Source: Hydrogenophaga sp. NFH-34 (GTDB lineage: Bacteria; Pseudomonadota; Gammaproteobacteria; Burkholderiales; Burkholderiaceae_C). From it: a DNA stretch of 64,000 nt. Shown piece by piece: positions 52,900 through 61,418 of the stretch (positions are counted from its first letter, which is position 1; each line of letters begins with the position of its first letter). The notes beneath the pieces are model-generated. The model did no database searches. It was given only the letters and a program-made list of their open reading frames with translations, and was not told the origin of the DNA. The stretch spans positions 62,001-126,000 of the forward strand of contig NZ_JACBGE010000003.1 of NCBI RefSeq assembly GCF_021401345.1. Direction: 5' to 3'. The position numbers were made by a program, and so were the translations under genes.

Positions 52900-53343
52900 T
52901 CAAAGCAGGGTCTGCAACGTCTCGCGCAACCGGTCCGGCAGAGGTACGGGCCGGCGGGTTTCGCGGTCCACATACACGTGCACGAAATGGCCGCATGCGG
53001 CGGCGGAGGGGTCTCCCTGCGCAAACAGCCCGACTTCGTAACGCACGCTGGACTTCCCCAGATGCGCCACCCGCAGGCCCGCTTCCACCGTCTGCGGAAA
53101 TGCCAGCGGGGCAAAGTAGTTGCACTGGGTCTCGATCACCAGGCCAATGACCGCCCCCGCATGGATGTCCAGCGCCCCTTGCTCGATGAGCCAGGCGTTG
53201 ACCGCCGTATCGAACCAGCTGTAGTAGACGACATTGTTGACATGGCCATAGATGTCGTTGTCCATCCAGCGCGTGCCGATCGCACGGAACACGCGGTAGT
53301 GGTCGCGGGGCAAGGCCTGGGGGCGGGCAGCGGGGGCGTTCAT
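52900..53343 (-). CDS. Acyl-CoA thioesterase (4HBT hot-dog fold)
   Basis: A 147-residue thioesterase: YRVFRAIGTRWMDNDIYGHV, with the catalytic-region Asp (MDNDIYGHVNNVVYYSWFD), then ETQCNYFAPLAFPQTVEAGL and HFVHVYVDRETRRPVPLPDR. This fits YbgC/4HBT-type acyl-CoA thioesterases. The start overlaps the amidohydrolase stop by 4 bp, so the pair is an operon on the minus strand with the nitroreductase following. Confidence 0.88.
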   Translation of the reverse strand: MNAPAARPQALPRDHYRVFRAIGTRWMDNDIYGHVNNVVYYSWFDTAVNAWLIEQGALDIHAGAVIGLVIETQCNYFAPLAFPQTVEAGLRVAHLGKSSVRYEVGLFAQGDPSAAACGHFVHVYVDRETRRPVPLPDRLRETLQTLL

Positions 53344-54335
53344 GCGGCGGCATTCTGCCAGCCGCCTGTGCCGGAACCTGTCGCCGGCGTCGCGGCCAGC
53401 GCCTGCCAGCGGGCGTGGTAGCCCAGCGCCACCCGGTAGGTGTTGACCTGCACCTGCACGGTCGCCTCCAGGTCGTTGCCGTAACCACCGGCCATGGCAA
53501 AAGCCAGCGGCAGGCGCCGCTGCCACGCCCACTCCATCACACGGCGGTCGCGCGCCTCCAGCCCATCGAAACTGAGCTTGAGCCGGCCCAGACGATCGCC
53601 TTCGTGCGGGTCGGCGCCGGCCAGGTAGAGCACCAGATCGGCATCGAATCGCCGGTCCAGTTCGGCCAGCGCGTGATCGAGCGCCGCCAGGTACTCGTCG
53701 TCCCGGCAACCATCGGGCAGGGGCACATCCAGATCCCCGGCTTCTTTGCGGAACGGGAAATTCTTGGCGCCATGGAGGGACAGCGTGAACACCGATTCGT
53801 CGTCGGCAAAGATGCGCGCCGTGCCATTGCCCTGGTGCACGTCCAGATCGACGATGGCCACCCGCAGCCGCGCCCGCCCTGGTTGCCTCCGCGCCCATTC
53901 GGCCTGCATGAGCCGGGCCGCCACGGCCACATCGTTGAAAACACAGAAGCCGCTGCCTTTGTCGGCATAGGCGTGGTGGGTACCCCCCGCGATGTTGGCT
54001 GCCAGGCCGCCGTGCGCGCACGCGGCGCGACAGGCCTGCAACGTGGCCCCCACGGAGCGCCGGGCCCGCTCGGCCATGGCCGGGCTCCACGGAAAGCCGA
54101 TCTCGCGCTGCGCAGCCGGCGCCAGCGTGCCCTCGGCCACGGCCGCGATATAGGCCCGCTCGTGCACCAGGGCCAACTCCTCGTCACTGGCCGGCCTAGC
54201 CTCGCCCCACCGCAGGGTCGGGAACTCTGCGCTCAACCGTTCACGCAGGCGGCTGTACTTGGCCATCGGAAAACGGTGTCCGTCCGGCAAAGGCAAAACA
54301 AAGTGGTCGGCGTAGTAGACATTCACCCGGGCCAT
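53340..54335 (-). CDS. Histone-deacetylase-family amidohydrolase
   Basis: A 331-residue zinc amidohydrolase of the acetoin-utilisation/HDAC superfamily. Zinc and active-site motifs: GGTHHAYADKGSGFCVFNDV, VAIVDLDVHQGNGTARIF (DxH), YLAGADPHEGDRLGRLKLSF and AMAGGYGNDL (active-site Tyr region). It probably deacetylates an acyl-lysine or small acetyl-amide. The frame extends to a GTG at 54422 but MARVNVYYADHFVLPLPDGH is the conserved start. It leads the minus-strand operon with the thioesterase. Confidence 0.9.
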   Translation of the reverse strand: MARVNVYYADHFVLPLPDGHRFPMAKYSRLRERLSAEFPTLRWGEARPASDEELALVHERAYIAAVAEGTLAPAAQREIGFPWSPAMAERARRSVGATLQACRAACAHGGLAANIAGGTHHAYADKGSGFCVFNDVAVAARLMQAEWARRQPGRARLRVAIVDLDVHQGNGTARIFADDESVFTLSLHGAKNFPFRKEAGDLDVPLPDGCRDDEYLAALDHALAELDRRFDADLVLYLAGADPHEGDRLGRLKLSFDGLEARDRRVMEWAWQRRLPLAFAMAGGYGNDLEATVQVQVNTYRVALGYHARWQALAATPATGSGTGGWQNAAA

Positions 54336-54393
54336 TGTGGCCCGCCAACCGCCGGGCTCGGAGCAGCCAGGATTTAGAGCGAGGGCCCTAATA

Positions 54394-54467
54394 TGCTGCA
54401 ATGCAACAAAAAGGGCTTGCACCAGACAAAGGCATCCCTATAATTCAAATCATGTTGCAGCGCAGCA
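54394..54467. promoter_or_regulatory. Phasin promoter with mirrored TGC boxes
   Basis: A sigma-70 promoter TTGCAC (54417-54422), 16-bp spacer, TATAAT (54439-54444) is flanked by two copies of one 15-bp box in opposite orientation: TGCTGCAATGCAACA (54394-54408; reverse complement TGTTGCATTGCAGCA) upstream and TGTTGCAGCGCAGCA (54453-54467) over the start region. They match at 13 of 15 positions. Confidence 0.7.
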
Positions 54468-54560
54468 AAGCGAACGAAGAACAACAGCGTCCAAGTACAG
54501 CGCGGTGTTCCCAAGCAGCCTTCAACTACCTTTTCAACACTGAACACAGGAGTTAAAACC

Positions 54561-55103
54561 ATGTTGACCGCTGACCAAATCGTTGCCGCCCAGAAAGCCA
54601 ACATCGAAACCCTGTTCGGCCTGACCCAGAAAGCCTTCGAAGGCGTGGAAAAGCTGGTCGAGCTGAACATCCAGGCCACCAAGGCCGCTCTGGCCGAATC
54701 CGCCAACAGCGCCCAGGCCCTGATGTCCGTCAAGGACGCTCAGGAACTCGTGGCCCTGCAAGCCAGCCTGGTCCAGCCCCTGGCCGAAAAGACCGCCGCC
54801 TACAGCCGCCACCTGTACGACATCGCTTCGGGCACCACCGGCGAATTCGGCAAGGCTGCTGAAGCCCAGGCCGCCGATGCCCAGAAGAAGTTTGCCGCCC
54901 TGGTGGACAGCGCCGCCAAGAACGCCCCCGCCGGTTCAGAAACCGCCGTGGCCGTGATCAAGAGCGCCATCTCTGCCTCCAACAACGCGCTGGAATCGGT
55001 GCAAAAGGCTGTCAAGCAAGCCACCGAACTGGCCGAAGCCAACTTCAACGCCGTGACCAGCCAGGCCGTGAACGCCACCAAGGCTGCTGCCAAGAAGCGC
55101 TGA
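54561..55103 (+). CDS. phaP: Phasin family protein (PhaP-like)
   Basis: A 180-residue phasin of the TIGR01841 type, which coats polyhydroxyalkanoate granules. The protein is helical with a heptad-like core: [60 protein letters not shown] and [25 protein letters not shown] precedes the ATG. It has its own promoter with putative PhaR boxes and a terminator, so it is a single-gene unit. It supports PHA storage together with bktB. Confidence 0.93.
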   Translation: MLTADQIVAAQKANIETLFGLTQKAFEGVEKLVELNIQATKAALAESANSAQALMSVKDAQELVALQASLVQPLAEKTAAYSRHLYDIASGTTGEFGKAAEAQAADAQKKFAALVDSAAKNAPAGSETAVAVIKSAISASNNALESVQKAVKQATELAEANFNAVTSQAVNATKAAAKKR

Positions 55104-55265
55104 TCGGGCTGTCCGCACCCGGCTTGATGTCGATCAAGTCTGGCGCGGTCGAAATCCCGGAAGATCAAGTCCGACCTCGAAGGGGCGGCACTTGGTCCTC
55201 CAAGACCGTTTTTTCTGGTTGTCTCCTCGGGTCCTTTTCGAAATCGGATTTCATCGGACCCCTTC

Positions 55266-55296
55266 AAGCCCCAGCCGCAAGGTTGGGGCTTTTTTT
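55266..55296 (+). terminator. Terminator after phasin region
   Basis: Stem AAGCCCCA (55266-55273) / TGGGGCTT (55284-55291) followed by T-run to 55296. The 160 bp between the phasin stop and this hairpin contains no recognisable gene. Confidence 0.85.
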
Positions 55297-55348
55297 CTGG
55301 CCACGCCGACCGAGCGCCTGCTGACAGCGCGCTCGCGTTCAGCGTACA

Positions 55349-56293
55349 TCAGTGCCGAGTGACCACACGCAAACGGGCCAGCTCGGCCTTCAGGCGCGGC
55401 AGCGCCGCCTGCATCGCGGCCCGGCCCGCCTCGATGCTGCGCTGGCGGGAACGGAAGTCCGCACTGCCGACGCCGGGCAACGTCGGCCGCAACACCACAT
55501 CGGCGCTGGCCAGCTCCAGCCGGTTGATGCTCTGCCCCATGATGGCCGTGGTCTTGGGCAAGAGGCTGAACAGCCCGCCCGCCGGAATGTCTGCCGGGTC
55601 GGCGGAAATGTCCACGGCGATCACCACTTCGGCCCCCATCTCCCGAGCCTGACGCACCGGCACCGGCGCCACCAGCCCGCCATCGACGTAATCCTTGCCA
55701 CCGATCGAGACCGGCGCGAACACGCCGGGCACCGCGCTGGAGGCCCGCACCGCCTGCGCGGTGTCGCCCCGGCGGAACAGCACCCCCTGGCCGGTCTGCA
55801 GATCGGTGGCCAGGATGCCCAGCGGCAGCGCCATCTGTTCAATGACCCGGCCATCCACCGCCTGGCGCACAAACCGCGCCAGCGCCTCGCCGCGCAACAT
55901 GCCGCGACTGACCAGCGGCATGCTCCAGTCGGTCAGGGCCGCCTCGTCCATCGACAGCGCCAGCTTCTCCAGCTCGGCCGCACTGCGCCCCGTGGCGTAA
56001 AGCGCCGCCACCAGGCTGCCCGCCGAGGTGCCCACGATCAGGTCGGGATGGATCCCCTGGGCTTCCAGCACCTGGATCACCCCAACGTGGGCAAACCCCC
56101 GTGCGGCCCCGCCACCCAGCGCCAGACCGAGGCGGGGCGGACGCCCTTCGGGCGCGGTCACCGCCGGAGGCGGGGCGGGCTGAGCCGGCTGGACCGGCGG
56201 TGTCGAGCCACAACCGGCCAGCCACAGAGCGAGCAGCAAAACCCCACTCCAACCCGCCATTTTATTAAGAACAATTCGTGTTTGTGTTAGCAT
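55349..56293 (-). CDS. Patatin-like phospholipase lipoprotein
   Basis: A 314-residue (from the ATG at 56293; 303 from one at 56260) serine acyl-hydrolase. Lipoprotein-type N-terminus (LLLALWLAGCGST). Catalytic features: oxyanion loop LALGGGAARGFAHVGVI, nucleophile GTSAGSLVAALYA (GxSxG) and Asp in VDGGLVAPVPV. The RssA/patatin family hydrolyses phospholipid acyl chains. The C-terminal half includes a cation-binding-like region (EVVIAVDISADPADIPAGGL). It is divergent from the ferric-iron binding protein gene with about 70 bp between starts. Confidence 0.88.
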   Translation of the reverse strand: MLTQTRIVLNKMAGWSGVLLLALWLAGCGSTPPVQPAQPAPPPAVTAPEGRPPRLGLALGGGAARGFAHVGVIQVLEAQGIHPDLIVGTSAGSLVAALYATGRSAAELEKLALSMDEAALTDWSMPLVSRGMLRGEALARFVRQAVDGRVIEQMALPLGILATDLQTGQGVLFRRGDTAQAVRASSAVPGVFAPVSIGGKDYVDGGLVAPVPVRQAREMGAEVVIAVDISADPADIPAGGLFSLLPKTTAIMGQSINRLELASADVVLRPTLPGVGSADFRSRQRSIEAGRAAMQAALPRLKAELARLRVVTRH

Positions 56294-56310
56294 GAATCAT
56301 CATCCACACC
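56260..56310. promoter_or_regulatory. Divergent promoter region with Fur-like sequence
   Basis: AT-rich stretch between the patatin and iron-binding protein genes. On the minus strand it reads GATGATGATTCATGCTAAC, which matches about 12 of 19 positions of the Fur consensus. The adjacent ferric-iron binding protein gene makes Fur control plausible. Confidence 0.4.
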
Positions 56311-56363
56311 GGGGGTGTCGACGCACCCGACCGGATCATTTCCTGTCACGCAGAAAGCCTTTC

Positions 56364-57407
56364 ATGCGCCAGTTTGCCAAGCTCTCCATTGTCTTCGCCG
56401 CCATCGCGACCTCCCTGGGTGTCCAGGCCCAGGAAAAGGTTCTGAATCTGTATTCGGCCCGTCATTACCAGACGGACGAGGCGATGTACGAGCAGTTCAC
56501 GAAGACCACGGGGATCAAGATCAACCGCGTGGACGCGGACGACGCCGGCATCATCGCCCGGCTGAAGGCCGAAGGCGCCGCTTCGCCCGCCGACGTGATT
56601 CTGCTGGTCGATGCTGCCCGTCTGGCCTCGGCCGACAGCCAGGGCCTGTTCCTGCCGATCAAGTCGGCCAAGCTCGATGACGCCATCCCCGCCAACCTGC
56701 GTGCCGATGCGACCAAGGACGGCGTGACCTGGACCGGCTTCTCGACCCGCGCCCGCGTGATCGTGTACGACCCGTCCCGCCTCAAGGCCGAAGACGTGGC
56801 CACTTACGAACAGCTCGCCGATCCCAAACTCAAGGGCATGGTCTGCACGCGTTCGGGTTCGCACCCCTACAACCTGTCGCTGTTTGCCACCGTGGTGGAG
56901 CGCATGGGTGACGCCAAGGGTGAAGCCTGGCTCAAGGGTGTCGTGGACAACATGGCCCGCGCGCCCAAGGGTGGCGACACCGACCAGATCAAGGCCGTGG
57001 CGTCGGGTGAGTGCGGCGTGGCACTGAGCAACTCGTACTACGTGGCGCGCCTGCTCAAGTCGACCAAACCGGAAGACCGGGCCGTCATGGAAAAGGTGCG
57101 CATCGTCTTCCCCAACCAGGGAACGACCGGCACGCACGTCAACATCGCGGGTGCTGCCGTGGCCAAGAACGCCAAGCATCTGGACAACGCCATTGCGTTC
57201 ATGGAATACCTGTCCAGCCCGTTCGCGCAGGACTACTTCGCCAACGGCAACAACGAATTTGCGGCCGCCAAAGGCGTGAAGATCGACAACCCGGCCCTCA
57301 AGGCCATGGGTGGCGACCACTTCAAGGCCGAACAGATCCCGCTGGGCGTGGTGGCCAAAAACCTGACCAAGGTGCAGCAGATGCTGGACCGCGTCGGTTA
57401 CAAGTAA
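56364..57407 (+). CDS. Ferric-iron ABC transporter substrate-binding protein
   Basis: A 347-residue FbpA/FutA-type periplasmic protein. Signal sequence (FAKLSIVFAAIATSLGVQAQ), then EKVLNLYSARHYQTDEAMYE and DVILLVDAARLASADSQGLF. The tandem Tyr for Fe(III) binding are in ALSNSYYVARLLKS. It ends DRVGYK. I place the start at MRQFAKL because the signal sequence begins there; the frame extends about 24 codons upstream without one. The membrane and ATPase subunits are not in the window. Perfect hairpin downstream. Confidence 0.92.
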   Translation: MRQFAKLSIVFAAIATSLGVQAQEKVLNLYSARHYQTDEAMYEQFTKTTGIKINRVDADDAGIIARLKAEGAASPADVILLVDAARLASADSQGLFLPIKSAKLDDAIPANLRADATKDGVTWTGFSTRARVIVYDPSRLKAEDVATYEQLADPKLKGMVCTRSGSHPYNLSLFATVVERMGDAKGEAWLKGVVDNMARAPKGGDTDQIKAVASGECGVALSNSYYVARLLKSTKPEDRAVMEKVRIVFPNQGTTGTHVNIAGAAVAKNAKHLDNAIAFMEYLSSPFAQDYFANGNNEFAAAKGVKIDNPALKAMGGDHFKAEQIPLGVVAKNLTKVQQMLDRVGYK

Positions 57408-57502
57408 AGCCCCCCGTGCCGTATCTGCGGCACGTCACCTCATTGAGGGGACACCGCAGGCATCCCGGTCAAGCCAGTAACGCCAAGCTCTCGATTTGAG
57501 AT

Positions 57503-57540
57503 TGAAGACAAAGGCCCGCAAATGCGGGCCTTTGTCTTCA
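57503..57540. terminator. Long perfect hairpin between convergent genes
   Basis: 18-bp perfect stem (TGAAGACAAAGGCCCGCA and its complement) with a 2-base loop. It overlaps the ppk2 stop codon on the minus strand and lies 96 bp after the iron-binding protein stop. T-poor flanks weaken intrinsic termination. Confidence 0.7.
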
Positions 57541-58455
57541 ATACACCTGCGGCACGTAGATTTCGCCGGGCACCTGGTGGCGGCGATAGCCTTCATGCCG
57601 CACCCGCTCGGGCAGCGTGATCGCCGGGCGTTCGATCTCGTGATAGGGCATCTGTGACAGCAGGTGGTGGATGCAGTTCAGGCGCGCCTTCTTCTTGTCG
57701 TCGGCCGGCACCACCCACCAGGGCGATTCCGGAATGTGCGTGCGCTCGATCATCACTTCCTTGGCCTTGGTGTAAAGCTCCCAGCGGCGGCGGCTTTCCA
57801 GGTCCATCGGACTGAGCTTCCACTGCTTGAGCGGGTCGTGGATACGCCCGAGGAAGCGCAGTTCCTGCTCCTGGTCCGAAAGCGAGAACCAGTATTTGAT
57901 GAGCTGCACCCCCGAGCGGATGATCATCTTCTCGAACTCGGGCACGTCGCGAAAAAACGCCTCGTACTGCTCGTCGGAGCAAAAGCCCATGACCTTCTCC
58001 ACCCCGGCGCGGTTGTACCAACTGCGGTCGAACAGCACGATCTCGCCAGCTGCCGGCAGGTGCTGGATGTAGCGCTGGAAATACCACTGCGTGCGCTCGC
58101 GATCGCTGGGTGCGGGCAGTGCCACCACACGGCACACGCGCGGGTTCAGCCGCTGGGTGATGCGCTTGATCGCTCCGCCCTTGCCGGCCGCGTCACGCCC
58201 CTCGAACAGGATCACCACCTTGTGCCCGGTGGCCTGCACCCAGTCCTGCAGTTTCACGAGTTCGGCCTGCAGCCGGAACAGCTCACGGAAGTAGATGCGG
58301 CGGCTTTCCTTGTGCTGCAGCAGGGCTTCCGGGCTGAGATCGCCGGCCAGTTCGTCGACGTGGCGGTCCTCGATCTCCATCTCCAGCTCTTCGTCGTACC
58401 CATCCATCAGATCGGCATGGATGCGGTGCATGAGGGCGTCTCGGTCGTCGAACAT
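57538..58455 (-). CDS. ppk2: Polyphosphate kinase 2
   Basis: A 305-residue PPK2-family enzyme transferring phosphate between polyphosphate and nucleotides. Walker A is LFEGRDAAGKGGAIKRIT, Walker B LFDRSWYNRAGVEKVMGF, with the lid SDRERTQWYFQRYIQHLP and SLSDQEQELRFLGRIHDPLK. It has an N-terminal extension rich in acidic residues (EELEMEIEDRHVDELAGDLS). The single-domain class I-type length suggests NDP phosphorylation. Polyphosphate and PHA storage often go together. Start MFDDRDALMHRIH; the same frame stays open upstream without homology. Confidence 0.92.
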   Translation of the reverse strand: MFDDRDALMHRIHADLMDGYDEELEMEIEDRHVDELAGDLSPEALLQHKESRRIYFRELFRLQAELVKLQDWVQATGHKVVILFEGRDAAGKGGAIKRITQRLNPRVCRVVALPAPSDRERTQWYFQRYIQHLPAAGEIVLFDRSWYNRAGVEKVMGFCSDEQYEAFFRDVPEFEKMIIRSGVQLIKYWFSLSDQEQELRFLGRIHDPLKQWKLSPMDLESRRRWELYTKAKEVMIERTHIPESPWWVVPADDKKKARLNCIHHLLSQMPYHEIERPAITLPERVRHEGYRRHQVPGEIYVPQVY

Positions 58456-58572
58456 CGGGGCTCCGGAAATCGGTGAAAGACCGGCCAGCCTAGGCGGACT
58501 CTGTGACACCACGATGAAAACACCATGACACCCCGAGGCAGCCCCGACGAAGACAGACCGGGCTCGGCCATA

Positions 58573-58596
58573 ATTGACGTTTACGTTAACGTCAAT
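58573..58596 (+). promoter_or_regulatory. ACGT-core palindromic operator
   Basis: Inverted repeat with 9-bp arms ATTGACGTT (58573-58581) and AACGTCAAT (58588-58596) around TACGTT, 21 bp before the SDR start. It shares TTGACGT/ACGTCAA with the palindrome at 52838-52853. This form resembles operators of fatty-acid or branched-chain-amino-acid catabolic regulators of Proteobacteria (family knowledge, motif seen by eye only). Confidence 0.7.
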
Positions 58597-58617
58597 CCAC
58601 CCAACGAGGAGCATTTC

Positions 58618-59376
58618 ATGGACATTGCAGGCAAGGTATTCATCGTTACCGGCGGCGCATCGGGCCTGGGCGAAGGCACAGCGCGCATGCTGGCGGCCAA
58701 CGGCGGCACGGTGGTCATCGCCGACATGCAGGCCGAAAAAGGCGAAGCGATCGCCCAGGAGATCGGCGGCGCCTTCGTCCAGTGCGACGTCAGCAGCGAA
58801 GCCGACGGCCAGGCCGTGGTCGCCAAGGCGGTGTCCCTGGGCAAGCTCATGGGTCTGGTCAACTGCGCCGGCATCGCCCCCGCCGAAAAGACCGTGGGCA
58901 AGAACGGCCCGCACTCGCTGGCCGTCTACACCAAAACCATCATGGTCAACCTGGTCGGCACCTTCAACATGATCCGCCTGGCGGCCGACGCCATGTGCAA
59001 GAACGAGCCCGAGGCCACCGGCGAGCGCGGCGTGCTGATCAGCACCGCCAGCGTGGCCGCCTACGACGGCCAGATCGGCCAGGCCGCCTACAGCGCCACC
59101 AAGGGCGGCGTGGTCGGCATGACGTTGCCCATCGCACGCGACCTGGCGCGCAACGGCATCCGCAACATGACCATCGCGCCCGGCATCTTCGGCACACCGA
59201 TGCTGTTCGGCATGCCCCAGGAAGTGCAGGATGCCCTGGCGGCCGGCGTGCCGTTCCCCAGCCGCCTGGGTACCCCGGCCGATTACGCCAAGCTGGCCAA
59301 GCACATCATCGAAAACGACATGCTCAACGGCGAGGTGATCCGCCTGGACGGCGCGATCCGCCTGGCGCCGCGCTGA
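58618..59376 (+). CDS. SDR, 3-hydroxyacyl-CoA dehydrogenase-like
   Basis: A 252-residue short-chain dehydrogenase resembling type II 3-hydroxyacyl-CoA / 2-methyl-3-hydroxybutyryl-CoA dehydrogenases (HSD17B10-like). NAD motif [15 protein letters not shown], acidic end of strand 2 [14 protein letters not shown] (NAD-specific), [15 protein letters not shown], Ser in [20 protein letters not shown] with the YxxxK (YSATK), and [21 protein letters not shown] ribosome site is 7 bases upstream. Controlled by the ACGT palindrome immediately upstream (inference). Divergent from ppk2. Confidence 0.88.
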   Translation: MDIAGKVFIVTGGASGLGEGTARMLAANGGTVVIADMQAEKGEAIAQEIGGAFVQCDVSSEADGQAVVAKAVSLGKLMGLVNCAGIAPAEKTVGKNGPHSLAVYTKTIMVNLVGTFNMIRLAADAMCKNEPEATGERGVLISTASVAAYDGQIGQAAYSATKGGVVGMTLPIARDLARNGIRNMTIAPGIFGTPMLFGMPQEVQDALAAGVPFPSRLGTPADYAKLAKHIIENDMLNGEVIRLDGAIRLAPR

Positions 59377-59444
59377 GCGCCTTGCGGGCACCACAACCGC
59401 ACGCCTTGCCCCTATGATGGCCTCTCCAACCTGGGGAGACCATC

Positions 59445-61265
59445 ATGCGCATCCACCCAAGCCGACGCCTGCTGGGCGCCACCGCCATCGCCCTGCTGCT
59501 GGCCGCCTGCAGCAGCCAGCCTCGAAACGATGGAAGCCGCTTTGCCTACCAGCCGCCCGAGCAGCCCGAGGGCGCCACCGGCTACCAGGACAAACCCGGC
59601 TGGGTCACACAACGTTTTGCGGTGGCTGCGGCCAATCCGCTGGCAACCGACGCTGGTTACCAGATCCTCAAGGCGGGTGGCAGCGCCGTGGACGCGGCGG
59701 TCGCCGTGCAGATGGTGCTCACCCTGGTCGAACCCCAGTCCAGCGGTATCGGCGGCGGTGCTTTCCTGCTGCACCACGATGGTCTCCGGACCGAAGCCTA
59801 TGACGGCCGCGAAACCGCGCCGGCCGCAGCCGACGAGAAGCTCCTGCTCGGACCGGATAACAAACCGCTGGCCTTTCACGATGCCGTTGTCGGCGGCCGC
59901 TCGGTGGGTACACCCGGCACCGTGCGCATGCTCGACCTCGTGCACCGCGAACACGGCAAGCTGCCCTGGGCCGCGCTGTTCGAGCCCGCCATCGTGCTGG
60001 CCGAACAGGGCTTCAAGGTCAGCCCGCGCCTGCACGCCATGCTGGCGGCTGAGCCACACCTGAAGAAAGACCCGGTCGCGCGCGCCTATTTCTACCAGGC
60101 CGACGGTACGCCACACCCGGTCGGGCACGTGCTCAAGAACCCCGAGCTGGCTGCCGTGCTGCGCGACATCGCTCGGCGCGGCCCGGACGCTCTGTACCAA
60201 GGCGAGGTCGCTCAGGCCATCGTCGCCAAGGTCACCGGCCACCCGACCAACCCCGGCAAGCTGGCCCTGACCGATCTGGCCGGCTACCAACCCAAGAAGC
60301 GCTCCGCGCTATGCCACGACTTCAGCGCCCAGGGCCGGACGCTGTCGTTCTGCGGATTCCCACCGCCAAGTTCGGGCGCGATCGCCGTGGGCCAGATCCT
60401 CGGCATCCTGGCGCACACACCGGCCGCCACCCTCCCGCTGACCGACGGCCTGCCTGGCGCCGAATGGCTGCACCTGTACACCGAAGCCGCGCGCCTGGCC
60501 TTCGCCGACCGAGCCCAGTACGTGGCCGACCCGGACTTTGTGACCGCGCCAGCCGGCAACTGGCTGAGCCTGCTGGACCCGGCCTACCTGAAGGAACGCG
60601 CCGCGCTGATCGGCACCCAGCGCATGCCCGCCGCCCAGCCCGGCATGCCGGGCATGGTGCGAACGGCGTTCGGCCCCATGGCCGAACAACCCGAGTTCGG
60701 CACCAGCCACATCAGCATCATCGACGCCCAAGGCAACGCACTGGCCATGACCACCACCATCGAAGACGCCTTCGGCGCGCGCCAGATGGTCAAGGGCTTC
60801 CTGCTCAACAACGAACTGACCGATTTCAGCTTTGCGCCCGCCGACGCCCAGGGCCGCCCCATCGCCAATCGGGTGCAGCCCGGCAAGCGCCCGCGGTCGT
60901 CGATGGCGCCCACGCTGGTGTTCGACAAGGCCAGTGGCCAACTGCTCGCCAGCGCTGGCAGCCCAGGCGGGGCACTCATCATCCATTACACGGCCAAGAC
61001 CCTGTACGGCCTCTATCAATGGGGCCTGTTGCCGCAGCAGGCGATCAGCCTGCCGAACTTCGGCGCCACTGGCGCTCCGACGCTGCTGGAAGAGAAGCGC
61101 TTTCCGCCGGCCACCATCGAGGCACTGAAGGCGCGTGGTCACGAGGTGCGTGAAACGGCCATGACCAGCGGCCTGCAGGCGATTGCGCGCGGCCAGGTAC
61201 ACGGGCAGCCGGTGCTGTTCGGCGGCGCCGACCCGCGCCGTGAGGGGGTTGTGGCGGGGGACTGA
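59445..61265 (+). CDS. ggt: Gamma-glutamyltransferase
   Basis: A 606-residue precursor of the Ntn-hydrolase that moves the gamma-glutamyl group of glutathione to water or amino acids. N-terminus LLGATAIALLLAACSSQP is a lipoprotein-type leader. The nucleophile Thr420 starts the small subunit in EFGTSHISIIDAQG; autocleavage would occur before it. Other motifs: GIGGGAFLLHHDG, SVGTPGTVRMLDLVHREHGK, ETAPAAA and NNELTDFSFAP, plus PRSSMAPTLVFD. Convergent with the acyl-CoA synthetase; 153 bp between. Confidence 0.94.
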   Translation: MRIHPSRRLLGATAIALLLAACSSQPRNDGSRFAYQPPEQPEGATGYQDKPGWVTQRFAVAAANPLATDAGYQILKAGGSAVDAAVAVQMVLTLVEPQSSGIGGGAFLLHHDGLRTEAYDGRETAPAAADEKLLLGPDNKPLAFHDAVVGGRSVGTPGTVRMLDLVHREHGKLPWAALFEPAIVLAEQGFKVSPRLHAMLAAEPHLKKDPVARAYFYQADGTPHPVGHVLKNPELAAVLRDIARRGPDALYQGEVAQAIVAKVTGHPTNPGKLALTDLAGYQPKKRSALCHDFSAQGRTLSFCGFPPPSSGAIAVGQILGILAHTPAATLPLTDGLPGAEWLHLYTEAARLAFADRAQYVADPDFVTAPAGNWLSLLDPAYLKERAALIGTQRMPAAQPGMPGMVRTAFGPMAEQPEFGTSHISIIDAQGNALAMTTTIEDAFGARQMVKGFLLNNELTDFSFAPADAQGRPIANRVQPGKRPRSSMAPTLVFDKASGQLLASAGSPGGALIIHYTAKTLYGLYQWGLLPQQAISLPNFGATGAPTLLEEKRFPPATIEALKARGHEVRETAMTSGLQAIARGQVHGQPVLFGGADPRREGVVAGD

Positions 61266-61271
61266 AAACAC

Positions 61272-61285
61272 CACAGCGCGCTGTG
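61272..61285. other. Short palindrome after ggt
   Basis: CACAGCGCGCTGTG is a perfect 14-bp palindrome 7 bp after the ggt stop. It is followed by GC-rich inverted fragments typical of intergenic repeats; no T-tract, so termination is doubtful. The rest of the 153-bp gap has no gene. Confidence 0.4.
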
Positions 61286-61418
61286 CGGTATTCCCCGCTG
61301 CAGCGCGCCTTCGGCGCTTCGAGGGGGAGCGCACCTGTGGCCTGGCAGCGCCAGCGCCACGGCACTGACTGCGCTTCGTTGACGCCCCCCTTACGGGCGC
61401 TTGCATGCGACCACGGGG

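Noticed and set aside
53340..54422. GTG at 54422 as start of the HDAC-like protein
   Set aside because: The extra 29 residues would run through the phasin operator region and are not family-like; the ATG at 54335 gives the conserved start.
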